Source: UBA7239 sp964509075
Lineage (GTDB): Bacteria; Pseudomonadota; Gammaproteobacteria; Pseudomonadales; UBA7239
DNA length: 64,000 nucleotides
Assembly (NCBI GenBank): GCA_964509075.1
Contig: CAZDWC010000003.1
Location: 124,001 to 188,000, forward strand
Direction of reading: 5' to 3'
Below the pieces are notes generated by a model. That model was not told the DNA's origin and ran no database searches. It saw only the letters and a program-made list of their open reading frames with translations. Positions 1 to 8,702 of this stretch are shown piece after piece. Both the position numbers and the translations under genes were made by a program. The first letter of the stretch is position 1; each line of letters opens with the position of its first letter.

Positions 1-723
1 CGCGATGTGCTGTCGCGCAACCTGACATCGGTGGAGCTTGCAATGCTGACGGCTGCTCGCGAGCAGCGTATCGCAAAGCGTGTTCCGGTGCCCTATATCA
101 CTCATCAGGCGTGGTTTTGCGGCATGCCTTTCTATGTCGATGAGCGCGTACTGATTCCGCGCTCACCACTGGGTGAATCCATCGAACGCGGCTTTGCTCC
201 CTGGTTGAAGCAGGCGCCGGACAGCATTCTGGATCTCTGTTGTGGCAGCGCCTGTATCGCCATCGCCTGCGCAGCACATTTTCCGGATGCGCGTGTGGAT
301 GCGGCGGATATTTCTGCTGATGCACTGGCTGTGGCGCAAATCAATGTCGAGCGTCATGCGGCTGCGGTGCGTCTGGTGGAATCCGATCTGTTCAGCAATC
401 TGGCCGGACAGCGCTATGACCTGATTGTCTGCAACCCACCCTATGTTGATGCCGAGGACATGGCGACGCTGCCGGATGAATATCGCCATGAGCCGGAGCT
501 GGCACTTGCCTCCGGCAGTGATGGTCTGGATTTTACCCGGCGCCTGTTAGACGCCGCTGCGGATCACTTGACGGAACAGGGCGTGTTGATTGTTGAAGTG
601 GGCAATAGCGCTCCTGCCCTAGAGGCTGCATTTCCGCATTTGCCATTCATCTGGCTGGAATTCGAGCGCGGCGGCGACGGTGTTTTCCTGTTAACGGCGG
701 CAGATCTGCAGCGTAAGCCCTGA
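1..723 (+). CDS. prmB: 50S ribosomal protein L3 glutamine methyltransferase PrmB (5' truncated by window)
   Basis: SAM-dependent methyltransferase expected to methylate a glutamine side chain of ribosomal protein L3. The sequence shows the PrmB/PrmC catalytic motif NPPY near residue 147, a SAM-binding loop (LDLCCGSACIAIA) near residue 77, the family motif FYVDERVLIPRSP near residue 43 that precedes the Rossmann domain, and the PrmB-like ending FERGGDGVFLL. The reading frame is open to base 1 (codons CGC GAT before a GTG at 7), and PrmB proteins are about 300 residues, so the true start lies upstream of the window. The stop is followed closely by the diguanylate cyclase. PrmB is preferred over PrmC because of the C-terminal motif; confidence is high for the family and good for the paralogue. 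Confidence 0.9.
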   Translation, partial: RDVLSRNLTSVELAMLTAAREQRIAKRVPVPYITHQAWFCGMPFYVDERVLIPRSPLGESIERGFAPWLKQAPDSILDLCCGSACIAIACAAHFPDARVDAADISADALAVAQINVERHAAAVRLVESDLFSNLAGQRYDLIVCNPPYVDAEDMATLPDEYRHEPELALASGSDGLDFTRRLLDAAADHLTEQGVLIVEVGNSAPALEAAFPHLPFIWLEFERGGDGVFLLTAADLQRKP

Positions 724-775
724 TTCGATTCCGCTTTTGGTTGTGGCTGCTACGCTTAATAGCGGAGGGCTGCCT

Positions 776-2431
776 GTGTACTACCGGAGTGTACGTCAGA
801 AAATTGTCATGTTGCTGGGTGCGATATCGTGTCTGGTGATTGTGGCATTTTCAGGATTGCTCGGCGTCCTGCTTTGGCAGATGACCGAGTCACTTTATGG
901 TCGCCAGGCAGAGTTGGTTATCTCCCTGCAGCGCACGGTTGACCAGAACGGGCAGGTGATGAGTACCATGCTCAACGATTACACTCTGTGGGATGAGATG
1001 TACACATTTGCCGAGCGTGTTGACAGTGTGTATGGTGTTGCCGGAGACAAAGCAATACCGGAGCCGGATTTACTTTGGGCAAAAGACAATATTGGCACTG
1101 TATTGTCGGCGGCCAGCAAGATTGACTATGTCTGGGTGCTGAATCGTTCCGGTGATTGTATTTTCCAGGCGCAAGATGATGAAAGGGATGATCGACTGTT
1201 CGCGCCGCCGTTTGCCGCTTTTGCGTTCAATGATGTTGAAAGCAAGAAAGGGCTGCACGGTTTTTTGCGTCTCGACAGCGGCGCATTGCTGGAGTTGCGT
1301 GCGATGCAGATCATGCATACCAGCGATCTTCAGCGTACAGGTGAATTCAGTGGTTGGCTGGTTTTTGCCCGTGAAATTGATGAGGATGTTATCACGCGAT
1401 TGTCTGAAACACTGGGTGATCAGGTCAGTTTGCAGAATTCTGGCTGGTCGGCACCGCGTAAGCACAAGTTGGGTGCCTGGCAGGTCGAAGCCGGATATGC
1501 CCTGCCGGCGATTGCCGGGCAGCCGCCTGCTGGCACGCTGGTGATTCGCAAGGATTTTCATGATTTTTATCAGTTGTTCCTGATGTTCATGGGAATCTAT
1601 GGACTGGCTCTGGTCGCTGTTGTCTTGATGTTGGCCATGGTCTACTGGTGTATGGGGCGCTGGATTATTTCGCCGCTGCAGGCATTTTCTGATGCCTTGA
1701 ACAGCAAGAGTGTTGAACCTCTTTTCAAATATATCGAGACGCACAACGAGATGGGGCGCCTTGCGCATCTGATCATCGAGTTCTTTCGGCAGCGTCAAAT
1801 GCTGGAAACAGAAGTTAACGCAAAAGAACAGGTTGTCGATTCGCTCTCGCAAGCAAATCGGGAGCTGTACGAGTCTGCACATCGTGACGGTTTGACGGGT
1901 TTGTCGAACCGGCGTTGTTACGATGAATATTTACTGGCTGTCTGGGAACGAGCAACGTTGGCACATGGCATGGTGGCGATCATCCTTTTTGATGTTGATG
2001 ATTTCAAGCGCTACAACGATACGTATGGGCATCCTCAGGGTGATGCCTGTCTGAAAAAATTGGCAGATATTGCGCAAACAGTTGTGCAGCGTGAAGGCGA
2101 TTTACTGGCGCGCTATGGTGGTGAGGAATTTGTGGTGGTGTTGCCGAATACCAGTGAGGATGGCGCATTTGCGTTGGCGCAGCGTATACATGACGCTATC
2201 GGCGATGCGCATATCCCACACCAGACTTCGCGTGCCGCGCCCTGTGTCACGGTGAGCATGGGCGTGGCAGCGCTGAAGGCTAATCGCACACGCAATCGCG
2301 AAGTTTTGCTGGCAAAGGCTGATCTTGCTTTGTATCAGGCCAAGGCCAATGGTCGCAACCGTGTCGAGAAAGCGAGCCTGCTGCATCCTGGTCAGACGGT
2401 GGTCGATTTCAAACAGCCGCGCAGGTCGTGA
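776..2431 (+). CDS. membrane diguanylate cyclase (CHASE4-like sensor, HAMP, GGDEF)
   Basis: Predicted to make cyclic di-GMP from two GTP at the inner membrane. In order: a short cytoplasmic tail, a first membrane helix, a periplasmic domain of about 220 residues with a CHASE4-like pattern (DYTLWDEMY; a GFLRLDSGALLEL strand), a second membrane helix, a HAMP-like linker, a coiled coil, and a C-terminal GGDEF domain. The active-site loop reads GGEEF, preceded at the expected five-residue distance by REGD, an intact RxxD inhibitory I-site, so both catalysis and product inhibition should be possible. No EAL domain is present. I chose GTG at 776 because GGAGGG lies six bases upstream; an upstream in-frame TTG at 737 lacks a ribosome site. 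The ligand is unknown. Confidence 0.9.
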   Translation: MYYRSVRQKIVMLLGAISCLVIVAFSGLLGVLLWQMTESLYGRQAELVISLQRTVDQNGQVMSTMLNDYTLWDEMYTFAERVDSVYGVAGDKAIPEPDLLWAKDNIGTVLSAASKIDYVWVLNRSGDCIFQAQDDERDDRLFAPPFAAFAFNDVESKKGLHGFLRLDSGALLELRAMQIMHTSDLQRTGEFSGWLVFAREIDEDVITRLSETLGDQVSLQNSGWSAPRKHKLGAWQVEAGYALPAIAGQPPAGTLVIRKDFHDFYQLFLMFMGIYGLALVAVVLMLAMVYWCMGRWIISPLQAFSDALNSKSVEPLFKYIETHNEMGRLAHLIIEFFRQRQMLETEVNAKEQVVDSLSQANRELYESAHRDGLTGLSNRRCYDEYLLAVWERATLAHGMVAIILFDVDDFKRYNDTYGHPQGDACLKKLADIAQTVVQREGDLLARYGGEEFVVVLPNTSEDGAFALAQRIHDAIGDAHIPHQTSRAAPCVTVSMGVAALKANRTRNREVLLAKADLALYQAKANGRNRVEKASLLHPGQTVVDFKQPRRS

Positions 2432-2437
2432 TACTGC

Positions 2438-3106
2438 TTATTCGGCGGCGATTTTGAGTCCTGCTATGACCACCAGCGGCGACAGCCCTAGTGCAGAAAT
2501 CGCAAATGCGGCCAGCAGGGCAAGTTGCCCGGAAGGGAAAATGCCGGCTGCAGCCTGTGCCGTGGCACTGGCACCGAAAATCAGCACTGGAATGTAGAGC
2601 GGCAGCGCGATTACCGCCAGCAACAGACCGCTGCGGCGCAGGCCCACCGTGAGCGCAGCGGCGATGGCGCCAATCAGTGACAGCCCCAGGGTACCTAGCG
2701 CCAGCGACAGCATGAGTACGGGGAGAGCTGCAGTTGGAAGAGACAGCATCAAACCCAATATCGGGGCCGTCATGACGAGTGGCACCCCGGCCATCAGCCA
2801 GTGCACCAGTACCTTGATCCAGACGATGCCGTAGAGCGCTTCGGGCAGTAGCAGGTATTGCTCCAGTGTGCTGTCGTCGTAGTCGCGACGGAACAGCATG
2901 TCAGCCGACAACAGGCTGGCGAGCAGGGCGGCTACCCACAGCATGCCTGGCGCAATTGCTGCCAGTTGTGTCTTGTCAGCACCGACGCCAAGTGGAACCA
3001 GCGTGACTACCATCAGGAAAAACGCCACCGGGTTGATGGCATCACTCAGGTTGCGCCAGGCCAGTTGCCACTCGCGCGCCAGGGTTGCCCGCAGAATGCG
3101 CATCAT
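2438..3106 (-). CDS. ccmB: heme exporter membrane protein CcmB
   Basis: Membrane subunit of the CcmAB ABC transporter of System I cytochrome c maturation, working with CcmC-E to release heme-loaded CcmE. The 222-residue length and six hydrophobic segments match the family, as do the N-terminal LAREWQLAWRN pattern and the motif FRRDYDDSTLEQ. Its ATG overlaps the ccmA stop as ATGA, so translation is coupled. Unusually, ccmC, D, E, F, G and H do not follow: the gene ends seven bases from the convergent diguanylate cyclase. The other ccm genes must be elsewhere or, less likely, absent. An octaheme cytochrome in this window implies a working maturation system. Confidence 0.95.
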   Translation of the reverse strand: MMRILRATLAREWQLAWRNLSDAINPVAFFLMVVTLVPLGVGADKTQLAAIAPGMLWVAALLASLLSADMLFRRDYDDSTLEQYLLLPEALYGIVWIKVLVHWLMAGVPLVMTAPILGLMLSLPTAALPVLMLSLALGTLGLSLIGAIAAALTVGLRRSGLLLAVIALPLYIPVLIFGASATAQAAAGIFPSGQLALLAAFAISALGLSPLVVIAGLKIAAE

Positions 3107-3738
3107 CTTGTGGCTCCGCTCAGAGTCAGCGTCTGGTGGGGGATGTCGATGTTTTCCATGCCGTGGTGTGTGGTCATCACCACCATGCCGCCACGTGCCA
3201 AATGGGCGCGCAGGCAGTTAAGCACAGGTGCAAAGCCGCGCACATCAATGGCGGTAAAGGGTTCATCGAGTATCCACAGGCGCTGGCGGCTGAAAAAAAG
3301 TCTCGCCAGTACGGTGCGGCGTTGCTGGCCGGCTGACAGTTGATGGCAGGGCAGATCCATCTTTCCGCGCAGTCCGAGATCGGCCAGCGCAGCAGCCGTC
3401 ATCTCCTCGCAATCAGTGATCCCGGCGCATTCGGCATACCAGTGCAGGTTTTCGCGTGCGGTCAGTCGCGCCTTCAATGCCGGTTGATGGCCGAGATAGA
3501 GCAGTTCGCGTGCGTACAGCGGCCAGCAGCGGCGCACATCCTCATCGCACCAGTGCAATTCGCCATGGTAATCGCGGTTGAGGCCTGCGAGCAGTCGCAG
3601 CAGGGTGGTTTTGCCGCTGCCGTTCTCGCCGGCCACATGCAACAGTTCGCCGGCTTCCACTGTGCAATCAATGTCTGCAAACAATGGTTCGCCACCTTTT
3701 TCACAGCGGATGGCAGAGAGTTGCAGGCGGGGGGTCAA
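3103..3738 (-). CDS. ccmA: heme exporter ATP-binding protein CcmA
   Basis: ATPase of the CcmAB transporter. It has Walker A (GENGSGKTT, near residue 37), the ABC signature (QLSAGQQRR) and Walker B (LWILDEPF); 211 residues is normal for CcmA. The start is a TTG with GGGAG seven bases upstream, the only sensible start in this frame. It is the first gene of a two-gene ccmAB unit and is divergent from a FliK-like gene about 80 bases away, so the shared gap probably carries promoters in both directions, though none is clear by eye. Confidence 0.95.
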   Translation of the reverse strand: MTPRLQLSAIRCEKGGEPLFADIDCTVEAGELLHVAGENGSGKTTLLRLLAGLNRDYHGELHWCDEDVRRCWPLYARELLYLGHQPALKARLTARENLHWYAECAGITDCEEMTAAALADLGLRGKMDLPCHQLSAGQQRRTVLARLFFSRQRLWILDEPFTAIDVRGFAPVLNCLRAHLARGGMVVMTTHHGMENIDIPHQTLTLSGATR

Positions 3739-3819
3739 GGCGATACTCCCAAGATGATGTTCCGTGGCGGAAAATGCCGGTGTCTATACTGGGTTCTATA
3801 AAGCTTGCGGATTATACCC

Positions 3820-5355
3820 ATGGCCATGCCCCCGCGCATCAGCGGCTCCTCTCCTGTCGGTGGTTCCCATATCACCTACAGCGCGGTGGGCGGCGTGAAC
3901 GCGGCAAAGCCGGTGATGGAGTCGGTGCCTTTCACGTCGGTGCAGGTGTTGGATGCCGAGAATCTGTTGCAGCAACTGGAGCAGCAACATCAGTCGCTGT
4001 TGTCTGCGGTCGTTAAACGTTCGGTTTCGCAACTGGAATCCGTGTTGATCAGTGATCTGCTGGGGACAGAGAGTGTTGTTGCAAAAAGCAGTGTGAAACT
4101 TCCGGCAAGCACGTGGATTCTGGTGTTGGACGTGGCGGGGAAGCAATTGCTGCTCGGCAGTGATGTGCCGTTCCAGCCGGGTGAGCAGATCACGCTCCGG
4201 CGGTCAGCTGCCGGCAAGTTGCTGATTGAACCCAGTGCCAATGCAATACCTTCCGGTGGCAAACAGACAATTTCGGCTGCAGCGCCACTGATGTCTACAC
4301 CATTGCTGAATAGCGTGCAGACTGCAGTTGATGACAGTTTGCGTATGGCATTGCCTCGCCAGGAAAACATCGCGCTGGTTGCAGGAAAACTGCAGTCGTT
4401 GTTGCCTGTATTTGCGCAGCACTGGCTGACAGATGGCGATGTGCATGCAGCCAAGGCGAGCAATGTCGAGGCCCAGGTGCCAGTCTTGCTGCAAAAGCTG
4501 GCAGCCTGGTTACAGCGAGTGCCGGATGCAGCGCAGTTGTTGCAGCAGCCGCAATGCTTGCAACAGCAGTTGCAGCACGGCGGATCACAGCTGGAAAAGC
4601 ATCTCGCTGAGATTGTGCGCAGCATGCCGACAGATATGCCGGCAGGGGAAAAAGTTGCGCAAGTTGCTGCGGCAATGCAAGCGCTGCAACAACAGGACAG
4701 CAAGGTCTTGCTGCTGCAGATGTTGAAACAGTTTGTTGCGCTCAAGGCTACATTGCCGGTGCTCGACCTGCAGCATAACGCTGTGGTTCCGGAGCAGCTT
4801 GGCTTTGCCACCATGACGGAAAAAAAACAGGTGCTGGATGTCATGGAAAAACTGCTGCAATCAGCATTGTCACGCATTGTGGTGCAGCAGGTGCAAAGTG
4901 TCATGGATGGGCAAAGTGTTGAGAGCTTGCACAAGCACGCACAACAGGCGACGGCTGTGCAGCATTGGCACCAGGACATCGTGTTGCGCCACGGTGAGCA
5001 GTTTTTCAATGTGCCCCTGCATATCGTGCGTGAACGGGAGGAGGGTGCGGGCAGTGCGTCGCGCCCGGGTGAGTTCGTGTGGCAGGTGCATCTGGATTTT
5101 GATCTGGGCGAACTTGGGCCGATGCGGGCTGTGATTCGTGCATCGGCCAGTGGCACCAGTGTGTTGTTGCAGACGCAGAATCCCCTGCTGGCAGCACAGA
5201 TTGCCGGCAAACAGGCGGAACTGGAACAGCGACTGCATAAACGCGGCATACAGCGCGTTGCAGTCAATCAAGGCCATTTGCCGGTCTCGACACAGGAACA
5301 GTCGCTGGCACAGGTGTTGATGCAGCAGCATGCCTTTATCGATGTGCATACGTAA
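3820..5355 (+). CDS. FliK-like hook-length control domain protein (orphan)
   Basis: A protein of about 511 residues whose last 130 residues resemble the Flg_hook (FliK C-terminal) domain, including the pattern LGELGPMRAVI and a following segment that in FliK contacts the export switch FlhB. The rest is low-complexity, rich in Gln, Leu, Ala and Val, as in FliK. No flagellar operon surrounds it; it is followed by a small FlhB-like gene, and the same orphan pair lies beside ccm genes in Pseudomonas-type genomes. ATG at 3820 is chosen over an upstream TTG at 3805; ATG at 3826 is also possible, and none has a strong ribosome site. The pair's role is not established; a link to type III export length control is only inferred. 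Confidence 0.72.
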   Translation: MAMPPRISGSSPVGGSHITYSAVGGVNAAKPVMESVPFTSVQVLDAENLLQQLEQQHQSLLSAVVKRSVSQLESVLISDLLGTESVVAKSSVKLPASTWILVLDVAGKQLLLGSDVPFQPGEQITLRRSAAGKLLIEPSANAIPSGGKQTISAAAPLMSTPLLNSVQTAVDDSLRMALPRQENIALVAGKLQSLLPVFAQHWLTDGDVHAAKASNVEAQVPVLLQKLAAWLQRVPDAAQLLQQPQCLQQQLQHGGSQLEKHLAEIVRSMPTDMPAGEKVAQVAAAMQALQQQDSKVLLLQMLKQFVALKATLPVLDLQHNAVVPEQLGFATMTEKKQVLDVMEKLLQSALSRIVVQQVQSVMDGQSVESLHKHAQQATAVQHWHQDIVLRHGEQFFNVPLHIVREREEGAGSASRPGEFVWQVHLDFDLGELGPMRAVIRASASGTSVLLQTQNPLLAAQIAGKQAELEQRLHKRGIQRVAVNQGHLPVSTQEQSLAQVLMQQHAFIDVHT

Positions 5356-5380
5356 TGCGTAGCGTACAGGGGAACTCACT

Positions 5381-5695
5381 ATGAGCGAGAACGGACAGCT
5401 GCCGGGATGGCATGAGCAAGAAGTTGGTGACTACCGCGCGGTAGCCCTGTATTACGACGGTGCCAATGCGCCGCAAATCACGGCATCCGGCACTGGCGCG
5501 CTGGGCAAACAGATTATCGAGCTTGCACAGCAGCACAATATCCCGCTGATGCAGAATCCGTTGCTGACGGAATTACTGGCTGCGTTCGAGGTAGGCGACA
5601 ATATCCCTGAATCACTCTACATCACCATTGCCGAAGTGATCGCTTTTGCCTGGATGCTGAGTGGCAGGATGCCTGAAGGTTGGGAAAAGACCTAG
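5381..5695 (+). CDS. FlhB-like C-terminal-domain protein (EscU/YscU/HrcU family, FlhB2)
   Basis: Small 104-residue cytoplasmic protein matching the part of FlhB that lies after its NPTH autocleavage site. Recognisable segments are VALYYDGANAPQI, IIELAQQHNIPLMQNPLL and the ending VIAFAWMLSGR. There is no membrane domain and no NPTH motif. The ATG has AGGGGA about nine bases upstream. It sits 25 bases after the FliK-like gene, so the two are probably co-transcribed and may interact as FliK and FlhB do. Its stop overlaps the convergent 2OG oxygenase stop by four bases. The family is clear, the function is not. Confidence 0.85.
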   Translation: MSENGQLPGWHEQEVGDYRAVALYYDGANAPQITASGTGALGKQIIELAQQHNIPLMQNPLLTELLAAFEVGDNIPESLYITIAEVIAFAWMLSGRMPEGWEKT

Positions 5696-6426
5696 CGAGG
5701 CCTGTCCCGCCACAAGGTCTTGAACTGGCCTTCGCCGCCGGAGCCATCATCGCGGCCGTTGGTGTAGTAGTAGAACGCCATGGAGTTGCGGGTGCGATCG
5801 GGTGGGCAGGTCAGTGGATCGGGATGGCCGTGGAAGGAATGATCGGTGGTGTTGAACACCACACAGCGATTGAGGATGGGTGATACGCGTTTCTCGCAGC
5901 GTGTCATGTCGGCATCCCACAATTCCAGTATTCCGCCCCAGTCATCCTGCCAGCCTTCGTTCAGGTAGAGCAGCACGTTGAGGCGGCGATCCAGTTTTCG
6001 GCGCTCGTCGCGGTTGAAATCGGCATGGATGTCCAGCTTGCCGCCGGGCAGGATCTGGTGGAAGGCGCCGCCGAAGAAATGCGGGTCGGGAATGATGCCC
6101 TTGATGCCGGTGAGTGTCTCCAGAAAGTCCAGAAATACATGGTCGTTGAACAGCAGCAGCATATGGCGGGCAAAGCCGGAAACACCCTTGAAATAATTTT
6201 CCTGCAAGCGCGATTGCTTGAATACCTGATGGGGATTGTCGCGGCGCTGGAAACCTTCGAAATCGCGGGCAGGAAACTCGCTGGCCAGGCGCCGGGCAAT
6301 GTCGTCCGGTAGCAGGTTGTCAATCACGGCGTGTGGAAAGGGCGATGCGTTGCGATAGCCTTCTGCCATGGCGTCGGCTCGTGCGTGCAGGCTCTCGGGA
6401 TCAAAATAGAAATAGTCGTTATGCAT
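5692..6426 (-). CDS. 2OG-Fe(II) oxygenase, prolyl-4-hydroxylase-like
   Basis: A 244-residue cytosolic protein of the Fe(II)/2-oxoglutarate dioxygenase superfamily. The facial triad is visible as HADFN (HxD) and, further on, the distal His in SFHGHPDPL, followed by an Arg about 15 residues later (RNSMAFYYY) suited to bind 2-oxoglutarate. The fold pattern (LNVLLYLNEGW, then WGGILELW) matches the 2OG-FeII_Oxy_3 group, which includes prolyl hydroxylases and small-molecule hydroxylases. The substrate is not apparent from neighbours: it is a single gene, convergent with the FlhB-like gene and divergent from ompW. Confidence 0.85.
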   Translation of the reverse strand: MHNDYFYFDPESLHARADAMAEGYRNASPFPHAVIDNLLPDDIARRLASEFPARDFEGFQRRDNPHQVFKQSRLQENYFKGVSGFARHMLLLFNDHVFLDFLETLTGIKGIIPDPHFFGGAFHQILPGGKLDIHADFNRDERRKLDRRLNVLLYLNEGWQDDWGGILELWDADMTRCEKRVSPILNRCVVFNTTDHSFHGHPDPLTCPPDRTRNSMAFYYYTNGRDDGSGGEGQFKTLWRDRPR

Positions 6427-6567
6427 GGGGTGGCGATTCTTGTGATGATGGATGGGCGATTGGCAACGGTGTGACTCTATCGTGTACGGTCATGCATTTG
6501 AATCCATTGTGCCAGATCAAACCCCAAAAACATTCAAAATAAATACATTTTCAGGTGTCATGATTTC

Positions 6568-6581
6568 TTGGCTTGTGTCAA
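6568..6581 (+). promoter_or_regulatory. possible FNR/ANR box upstream of ompW
   Basis: The sequence TTGG-N6-TCAA matches the half-site pair TTGA-N6-TCAA at seven of eight positions and lies about 80 bases before the ompW ATG. OmpW is an FNR-controlled porin in enteric bacteria, and this window encodes an ANR/FNR regulator. No convincing -10 lies at the class II distance, so this is weak. Confidence 0.3.
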
Positions 6582-6661
6582 TAAATCGTGAATTGCCATG
6601 TGCTCCAATGCGCCTACAGTTTATGACGACTGTAACCCGAATGAAGACCGAGGAGAAAAGC

Positions 6662-7345
6662 ATGAGCATCATGAAAAAAGCGGTAGTAGGTGGTGTGGTA
6701 TTGATGGGCGTGGCCATGGGCGCGCAGGCTGCCAACAAGGCGGGCGACATTATTGTGCGTGGTGGTGCAGCGACAGTTGCTCCAAACGACAGTTCTTCCG
6801 ATGTGCAATTGAATGGAGCGACTTTGGTATCCGGTGGCGAAGTGCGCGTGGATAACAATACCCAGCTCGGTTTGACTGCAACTTACATGGTTACAGATAA
6901 CGTTGGTGTTGGTCTGTTGGCTGCAACTCCTTTCAAGCACAAGATTACTTCCAACAACAAGCTTGATGCTGTGTCTGGTGATATCGGCAGCACCGAGCAT
7001 TTGCCGCCGACGCTGACCGCGCAGTATTACTTCAACAATACATCAGCGTGGACGCCATATGTGGGTCTGGGTCTGAACTACACCACATTTTTCCATACAG
7101 AAGTCGACAGTGAGCTTGAAGGTGTGCTTGGTGGCCACAGTACGCTGGACTTGGAAGATTCTTGGGGCTTGGCTGCCGAGGCGGGTGTCGACGTGGATCT
7201 GGGCAGCAACTGGCTGTTGAACGCTGCGGTTTGGTACATCGACATCGATACCGAAGCGACGATCAAGCGCTCCGGTGTGCGTGTGACTTCCGATGTGAAA
7301 ATCGACCCATGGGTTTACATGGTGGGTGTTGGTTACAAGTTCTGA
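6662..7345 (+). CDS. ompW: OmpW family outer membrane protein
   Basis: Eight-stranded beta-barrel outer membrane protein of 227 residues after choosing ATG 6662, which follows GAGGAGAAAAG. It has a cleavable signal peptide ending in AMGAQA near residue 22. Family features are IIVRGGAA near the mature N-terminus, YMVTDNVGVGLLAATPF, the central YYFNN...WTPYVGLGLNYT, and the terminal VGVGYKF ending in Phe as expected for BAM-dependent barrels. OmpW proteins are thought to pass small hydrophobic compounds. It is monocistronic, ending in a strong terminator. The longer frame from 6452 has no signal peptide and is rejected. Confidence 0.92.
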   Translation: MSIMKKAVVGGVVLMGVAMGAQAANKAGDIIVRGGAATVAPNDSSSDVQLNGATLVSGGEVRVDNNTQLGLTATYMVTDNVGVGLLAATPFKHKITSNNKLDAVSGDIGSTEHLPPTLTAQYYFNNTSAWTPYVGLGLNYTTFFHTEVDSELEGVLGGHSTLDLEDSWGLAAEAGVDVDLGSNWLLNAAVWYIDIDTEATIKRSGVRVTSDVKIDPWVYMVGVGYKF

Positions 7346-7363
7346 TTTTAATCAGACGACAAG

Positions 7364-7391
7364 AAAGGCTCTCGCAAGAGAGCCTTTTTTT
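7364..7391 (+). terminator. intrinsic terminator of ompW
   Basis: Perfect stem AGGCTCTC / GAGAGCCT with a GCAA tetraloop followed by a run of T, about 20 bases after the ompW stop. Confidence 0.92.
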
Positions 7392-7516
7392 ATGTCTGCA
7401 AAAAATGGAATTGGAAACAATCAGTGGCAGTTCTCAGTTCATGGAAGCAGGTGGCTCTCTGTTTTTTTTGCCGCCCGGACAGGGGGGGGAGGTGCGATTT
7501 CCGGCGCCAAACGATG

Positions 7517-7525
7517 TGCTATATT
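7517..7525 (+). promoter_or_regulatory. possible extended -10 promoter for trpS
   Basis: TGCTATATT is an extended -10 element about 107 bases before the trpS start and is followed by a GC-rich discriminator (GCCGCC), similar to the tRNA-Val promoter in this window. No good -35 is seen. The rest of the 7392-7631 gap shows only T8 and G8 tracts and no gene. Confidence 0.35.
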
Positions 7526-7631
7526 GCCGCCTTCGCAAGCGAGCCTCGGCCATGCGCACTACATGCAGTGTTGATAATGGGCGGGGTGGATCGTTTGCCT
7601 GATTTTTTATTCTGATGTTTAGAGATGTTGC

Positions 7632-8636
7632 ATGAAAACCGTTTTAACTGGCATCACCACCACCGGTACGCCGCACCTCGGCAACTATGTCGGTGCGATT
7701 CGCCCTGCTATTCGCGCCAGCCAGCATCCGGAGAGCCGGGCTTTCTATTTTCTGGCGGATTATCACGCACTGATCAAATGTCATGAGCCTGAGCATGTGC
7801 ATCGCTCCACACTGGAAATCGCCGCCACTTGGCTGGCGCTCGGCCTGAATACCGACAACGTGACCTTCTACCGTCAGTCAGATGTGCCGGAAATAACCGA
7901 ACTGGCCTGGTTGCTGTCTTGCATGACGGCCAAGGGGTTGATGAATCGTGCGCACGCCTATAAAGCTGCAGTGCAGGCCAATGAGGAAGAAGGTGACAAT
8001 GATCCGGACAAAGGCATCACCATGGGGCTTTTCAGTTACCCGGTGTTGATGGCTGCCGACATCCTGATGTTCAGGGCCACACACGTGCCGGTGGGGCGTG
8101 ACCAGATCCAGCATGTGGAAATGGCGCGCGATGTCGCCCAGCGTTTCAATCATCATTTCGGTGAACATTTCGTGCTGCCCGAGGCGGTGGTGGAGGAGCA
8201 TGTCGCGGTGTTGCAGGGGCTGGATGGCCGCAAAATGAGCAAGAGCTACGGCAATACTATTCCGCTGTTCCTGCCGCCGAAGCAACTGCAGAAGAGTATC
8301 AACAGGATTGTCACCAACCTGCTGGAACCGGGGCAACCGAAAGACCCTGACACCTCTACTGTATTCCAGATATGGCAGGCTTTCGCTACACCGGAGCAGG
8401 CGGCAGAGATGCGTCGTGAGTTCGGGGCCGGTATAGCCTGGGGTGAGGCCAAGAAACGTTTGTGTGCCTTGATCGACGGCGAGATTGCCGAAGCCCGCGA
8501 ACGGTATGAAATCCTGCTGGCAAATCCGTCGGCAATTGAGGCTGAATTGCAGAAAGGTGCGGAAAAAGCCCGAGCTACAGCACGGCCTTTGATGCAAGCC
8601 CTGCGTGAGGCGGTGGGTATACGCCCTCTGAAGTAG
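7632..8636 (+). CDS. trpS: tryptophanyl-tRNA synthetase
   Basis: Class I aminoacyl-tRNA synthetase that charges tRNA-Trp. The HIGH-equivalent motif is TPHLGNYVG near residue 14 and the KMSKS loop is GRKMSKSYGN near residue 200. Length (334 residues) equals that of the enterobacterial enzyme. Conserved TrpS segments such as MGLFSYPVLMAADIL and PVGRDQIQH are present. It appears monocistronic: the next gene starts 67 bases later and belongs to an unrelated run. Confidence 0.97.
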   Translation: MKTVLTGITTTGTPHLGNYVGAIRPAIRASQHPESRAFYFLADYHALIKCHEPEHVHRSTLEIAATWLALGLNTDNVTFYRQSDVPEITELAWLLSCMTAKGLMNRAHAYKAAVQANEEEGDNDPDKGITMGLFSYPVLMAADILMFRATHVPVGRDQIQHVEMARDVAQRFNHHFGEHFVLPEAVVEEHVAVLQGLDGRKMSKSYGNTIPLFLPPKQLQKSINRIVTNLLEPGQPKDPDTSTVFQIWQAFATPEQAAEMRREFGAGIAWGEAKKRLCALIDGEIAEARERYEILLANPSAIEAELQKGAEKARATARPLMQALREAVGIRPLK

Positions 8637-8702
8637 TGCGGTTGTTATCGCGTTGCCTTTCCAGTAGCCTGTCTCGAAAGTAGCTGTCCTGGTTCCTGCA
8701 GT

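Noticed and set aside
3990..5267. 425-residue Cys/Ser-rich minus-strand frame opposite the FliK-like gene
   Set aside because: The high Cys and Ser content is the reverse reading of Gln/Leu/Ala-rich repeats (CAG/GCA codons); not a real protein.
7462..7489. T8 and G8 tracts as a phase-variation switch upstream of trpS
   Set aside because: They lie in non-coding DNA over 140 bases from an essential gene and not between promoter elements; slippage there has no obvious effect.
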